The notes under the pieces: model-generated
What the model saw: only the letters and a program-made list of their open reading frames with translations
What the model was told of the DNA's origin: nothing
The model's database searches: none
Assembly: GCA_905147135.1 (NCBI GenBank)
Contig: LR990051.1
Span: forward strand, 2,151,963 to 2,215,962
Reading direction: 5' to 3'
DNA length: 64,000 nucleotides
Source of the DNA: Blastobasis lacticolella
Lineage: Eukaryota > Arthropoda > Insecta > Lepidoptera > Blastobasidae
Program-made: the position numbers and the translations under genes
Shown here: positions 61,601-64,000 of the stretch, in pieces
Numbering within the stretch: position 1 is the stretch's first letter
Layout of the letters: each line of letters begins with the position of its first letter

Positions 61601-63523
61601 GTAAGGACAAAATATTTGAGTATATGTAAACGCCGCACCCCGCGCTGCCGCCGCCGCGCCGCTCCTCGCTGCGCCGCCGCTGACTTCGTGCCCGCGGCCT
61701 TATACTAGAAACAGACGCTCCGATTTGTAAAATAAAGTCGCTTTTGGGTGCGGAGGACGTGATCGGACGTGCGACCAAGATCGGCTCGCCCGCGCGGACT
61801 ATATCCAAAAATTACTTTATTTTGTACTTCGTAGTAACAACTGCCACTGACGGTTGGTTGGCTCCAGCCAAAACGGAACATCTGTTACTAGTTTTATACA
61901 CTCACGGGTGCGGTTTTATAGAGTCAGCTTGCGAGACTGATAAATCTATCTCAGATTTCCCCGGCGTCGACCCTGGTCAACCTCACCTCGCCAACGGAAT
62001 TATATTTAAACCTGACGAGTGACGAACGCGTTGCGATGCTAAAGTTCGACTAGACTCAAAGAGTATCAATATTCTGTGCTCAAAGTAAGAAATCGCCACC
62101 CATCCACTTACCTATCTCGGCGTGCGTTGCTTAACTTTTATTAACCACGCTGCTTCTAGACTGCGCCCACTTTCATAGAGCTCTATACATTGTACCACAG
62201 AACCTTCGCTCACCAGTTCATCCTATAAGCGACGTTGTTGTTGACGGATATCGCTCTCAAGCCGGGCCGTATCAGCACCGAGAACTCTCCGCGCTCTCGT
62301 AGCGTCTCCATCGCCTCCTCAGAGAGGTATGATCCCCATTTCTCTGCCAAAGCGTCGTACAGCCACGTGGTGTTTATCTTTTCGCCAGTAACGTAAGCCG
62401 GGGCGAATCTGAAAATTAATTAGGTACACGTAGAGTTCTGAAACGGCTTTTGCTTTTGAAACTGGTAATGTAGTGCGCATTGGCGACCTGAGTATCATCA
62501 TCACATCATCACAACCCGTAACAGTCAACTGCAGGACTTAGGGCCTCTCCCACGAAAGGGGAGATTATTGTCATAATCTCCACCTTGGCAGGCGGGTTGG
62601 AGATCGCAGTGTTTAAATATAACAATGGAAAATGCTGCTGCCCATTTTCCAGACTACGGAGACTCTTGATCTTTTGCCTCGATAACATTAGTCGCCTTGT
62701 ACGACACCCATGAGTGTAAGGGGTTGGTGCTATTCTACTCTGCCGGACACCATGAGTATAATCTCAATAAATTCACTTTATAGAATTAAAATTACGTTAA
62801 TTAAACTCTTCTCAAACGTCAAAAATCTAATGGAAAGCAAAGGGAATGTTTAGCGAGCTCACCCAGGTAGGGGGCGACCGACGCATGCATAGGGGGTCCC
62901 GGATTCAATACTCGCCTAGCAGAATTTGAAGGGGTTAAAATTTAATTTCTCTTCTACCTATGGTACCTATTACTGTTTCTGTGCCTTGTACGAACGAGCC
63001 TATGGCATGCATGACACATTAAATCCTAGTGTATCATAATGCAAGCAAACCACCCGGACCCCCAGCATCCGCTTTAAGTGGAGAAAGAAGAGTATACTCT
63101 TCGCCCGATTCAGCATCCTCAAGTGGCAGGATGTTGACTCAACCGGCGATGTCAATCCATCTCTACTTGGACCCGCGGGATCTCGTATCATACTATTAGG
63201 CATCTATTTCCCACGTATTATTGAGACTTGCGCAGCATATTAACTAGCGCACCTAGCGTTTTCAATCAAATCCGTCTAATCCATTTCACAGCCACGAAAC
63301 CTACTCGTTATGGTTAGTGTGTGGTACCAGTGTTAAATCTAACTTACTGATTCGTGGGCTGCGACTCGTGGTTACCAACAACGGGTATCACCGGAACATC
63401 CGGGCCGAAATTTTTTCTTATCTTTTCGACGACATGTCTATTCATGTCGTCTATCGCCTCGTACGTGGTCTCCCAAATATGGTGGTCGATCGTGTCGCCT
63501 ACATAGTAAATTGCGTCGATTTC
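52615..63523 (-). CDS. SMPD1-like: Acid sphingomyelinase (sphingomyelin phosphodiesterase), partial, 5' end beyond window
   Basis: The lysosomal or secreted enzyme splits sphingomyelin into ceramide and phosphocholine. Five exons join in frame: 63348-63523, 62214-62408, 57226-57396, 53492-53666 and 52615-52953, giving 351 aa to the stop. The N-terminal signal, the saposin domain and the first metal motif must lie past 64000. Metallophosphoesterase motifs seen are YYVGDTIDHHIW (metal Asp, and His at +4 as in the human enzyme), VVGNHES, HILAHIPPG and FNGHTHSDEF, so all metal and catalytic positions in the visible part are kept. The human Asp after the +4 His is His here. A Cys-rich C-terminus follows (WCGDGCKIDNLCKT). 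The gene contains a complete lipase gene in the intron 53667-57225, and a LINE plus several repeats in the intron 57397-62213. A TTTATT poly(A) signal occurs near 52580. Confidence 0.92.
54024..55433 (-). CDS. Intronless acid lipase / lipase 3-like, nested in the ASM intron
   Basis: This is a secreted neutral or acid lipase of the AB-hydrolase-associated lipase family (lysosomal acid lipase / gastric lipase type). The longest frame starts at 55478 (484 aa), but the ATG at 55433 gives 469 aa beginning with a clear signal peptide (MFKVLLLVSIVGLCDG), so I prefer it. Landmarks, numbered from that start: the N-terminal lid segment YGFRIERHDVVTEDGYIL at about 118-135, oxyanion MHGLM, DVWLGNARGNKHSR, nucleophile GHSQG (Ser239), Asp in FYSADDWL (about 412), and His444 in NHVDFLW. 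Length and triad are complete, with no stops. It is a single exon inside an intron of the sphingomyelinase gene, on the same strand. The long Ala/Gly-rich N-terminal spacer before the lipase core is unusual. TTTATT at 53951-53956 can serve as poly(A) signal. The exact substrate is unknown. Confidence 0.92.
   Translation of the reverse strand: MFKVLLLVSIVGLCDGGLFGDLFPAVANAGRDIINTIIDNPIVETGTKITGDLIAASAGVTSYLPTVLARTFGSGPGLPILISDQNIVDYANDIAFAFWNGQQNEDCRLTIEELVSKYGFRIERHDVVTEDGYILTMFRIPGGGPVTFLMHGLMSSADDFVLNGVDSGLAYLLAADGHDVWLGNARGNKHSRRHTHLHPSNGEFWDFSWHEIGCYDLPAMIDYVLDTTKKEKLVYIGHSQGTTSFFVMASERPEYNRNISLMVALSPIAFMSRAKSPIVRLFAPVGPLVHVVSKLFGLYEFLPDNAITKNLKQLLCGTGPVAEFLCSNMIMLTAGFSFSQLNVTNLPVIYSHAPAGASVKQFAHYGQSIVSGDFRHFDYGASQNIARYGSQTPPSYELSNIVAPVALFYSADDWLAHPYDVNTLRENLPNVVYSAEVPYKPFNHVDFLWAKDFKILIYDRLRQLIRTVT
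56015..56260 (+). repeat. Repeat T, plain copy
   Basis: It begins TTATTTTTTATACCACCAAT and runs through GCCCGCCTGATGGTAAGTAG, CCAGGGAAAACCTCT and TTTAGAACCGCACAGTTAGC. The 75 bp before it (55940-56015) look like a LINE 3' end (GTGCAATAAAGTTTTAAATA). Confidence 0.65.
57766..59625 (+). mobile_element. 5'-truncated non-LTR retrotransposon with intact RT frame (493 codons, 57779-59260)
   Basis: The reading frame contains RT motifs CYRPISIIPAVAKVFE, NRQFAYRAGHSTTML, CCDLSKAFDVADH, GVPQGSSLSNVAFSML, catalytic FMFADDV and FLGFQLDQSLSWESH, followed by a C-terminal region typical of LINE ORF2 (YNRLPAEITDAPSIGSFKNKLRRWL). No endonuclease remains. The 3' UTR is AT-rich and ends in a short (TATGTC)n tail at about 59600-59622, a tail type common in insect LINEs. 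It is inserted in an intron of the sphingomyelinase gene, in the opposite orientation to that gene. The RT motif is FADD rather than the YADD of the LINE at 12767, so the two are different families. Confidence 0.88.
59640..59835 (+). repeat. LINE 3'-end fragment
   Basis: It ends GGCAGGCCTATGCCCAGCAA then CATCTTTTGGCTGATACGTT, a motif common at RTE/Zenon-like LINE ends in Lepidoptera. The open frame here is not a host gene. Confidence 0.5.
60598..60755 (-). repeat. Repeat V copy, antisense
   Basis: CTAGTGGACCCAGCGCGACT, CTACCCCTACACTACCCTAC and TCTATTGCTGAAAATCGC are the reverse of the V signature. It lies in the sphingomyelinase intron. Confidence 0.6.
60775..60900 (-). repeat. LINE/SINE 3' tail, antisense
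   Basis: On the minus strand, TGTCCTGCGACAATAAATGT is followed by (ATTTC)n. It lies in the sphingomyelinase intron. A different plus-strand tail, GCAAATAAACTATTTGATTT with repeats of TTGAT, lies at 57695-57735. Confidence 0.5.
61698..61905. mobile_element. Short inverted-repeat element in sphingomyelinase intron
   Basis: ATACTAGAAACAGACGCTCC and AAATAAAG are inverted at 61815-61903 (CTTTATTTTG, GGAACATCTGTTACTAG). The end sequence also appears near 28335. Confidence 0.5.
62495..62755 (+). repeat. Repeat W copy in sphingomyelinase intron
   Basis: It is the same 260-bp unit with GGTTGGTGCTATTCTACTCT near the end. A shorter degenerate relative lies at 4185-4310 and a piece at 8205-8240. Confidence 0.75.
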
Positions 63524-64000
63524 CTGAAACAATTTACTGACATAATTCCTCGAACCAGAGGATGCATGTGATCGGCACAAGTGGCGCCAGAAGATAGGCA
63601 AAGACCCCGCATAACGGGACAGCGCAAGGACAAAGATGAAGAAGGAGTTTACTGACATCATTTATAAATTTAGGCACTCTGATGTCTCATGCCTATTGCA
63701 AGTGTGCGGCTTATCATCATCACAGCACTATCAGGTGGAATCACACTGATAATCATCCATCTATGCCATTATTGATTCCATAGATTCGATTGTTCCAGGC
63801 GTTGTAACGCACATCGTCACAGAAGTATTCCTATCTGTTCATTATCATCATCATCTTAGCACGGGACATGACTTCAACTCAGATATCTATAAATATTGGA
63901 TATCTGTTCATCGGGACGAGAATCGAAAATGATTGAATTGACTACATAAGTGTAATTAAGTTTGTACTCGACATCACATTACCATGTACATGTAAATCTA
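63524..64000. other. Probable sphingomyelinase intron to window end
   Basis: No further exon with sphingomyelinase motifs (such as the first metal-binding DxH) is seen. The upstream part of the minus-strand gene must lie outside. Confidence 0.5.

Noticed and set aside
61566..62022. Small ORFs on both strands as genes
   Set aside because: They overlap the short inverted-repeat element at 61698-61905 and show no conserved domain.

Overview
This window is animal nuclear DNA, almost certainly from a lepidopteran insect (moth or butterfly). The genes have short exons with GT..AG introns and metazoan orthologues, and the intergenic and intronic DNA is AT-rich and packed with lepidopteran-style interspersed repeats: tRNA-Gly-derived SINEs, RTE, jockey and CR1-like LINE remnants, and many foldback or MITE-like inverted repeats. 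No CRISPR array, operon, rRNA or functional tRNA is visible. Layout: 1-21.7 kb holds no confident host gene. It is a graveyard of mobile elements, including a 1,077-bp foldback element with a 5-bp target duplication (9241-10317), and a nested assembly (11278-16469) in which a 4-kb foldback carrying an RT-coding LINE is inserted in the arm of a second inverted-repeat element. 21.8-27.6 kb (minus) is SEC11, the catalytic subunit of the signal peptidase complex. 28-32.3 kb is repeat-rich and includes an array of degenerate units carrying GAGCGAGCGGAGCGAGCT. 32.5-36.4 kb (minus) is UBA3, the catalytic subunit of the NEDD8 E1. It is divergent from a ZNF800-like zinc-finger gene (37.5-45.0 kb, plus) across a compact intergenic space that holds a CACGTG palindrome. 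45.9-47.5 kb (minus) is a single-exon, GC-rich mitochondrial ATP synthase beta gene. It is divergent from a UQCC1/CBP3-type complex III assembly factor (49.2-51.2 kb, plus). 52.6-63.5 kb (minus, continuing past the window edge) is the 3' part of an acid sphingomyelinase gene. One of its introns contains a complete intronless lipase gene on the same strand (54.0-55.4 kb), and another contains a 5'-truncated LINE with an intact RT frame (57.8-59.3 kb). The host genes are mostly housekeeping: protein secretion (SEC11), neddylation (UBA3), transcription (ZNF800), oxidative phosphorylation (ATP synthase beta, UQCC1) and lipid breakdown (ASM, lipase). They do not form an operon-like system. I found no convincing new multi-gene system. 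The most interesting features are the nested foldback elements, the nested lipase, the two head-to-head gene pairs, and hairpin elements placed close to promoters and splice sites. Exon boundaries were assigned by eye from splice signals, reading-frame continuity and family resemblance. Repeat families were recognised by comparing copies within this window, so their class names are tentative.
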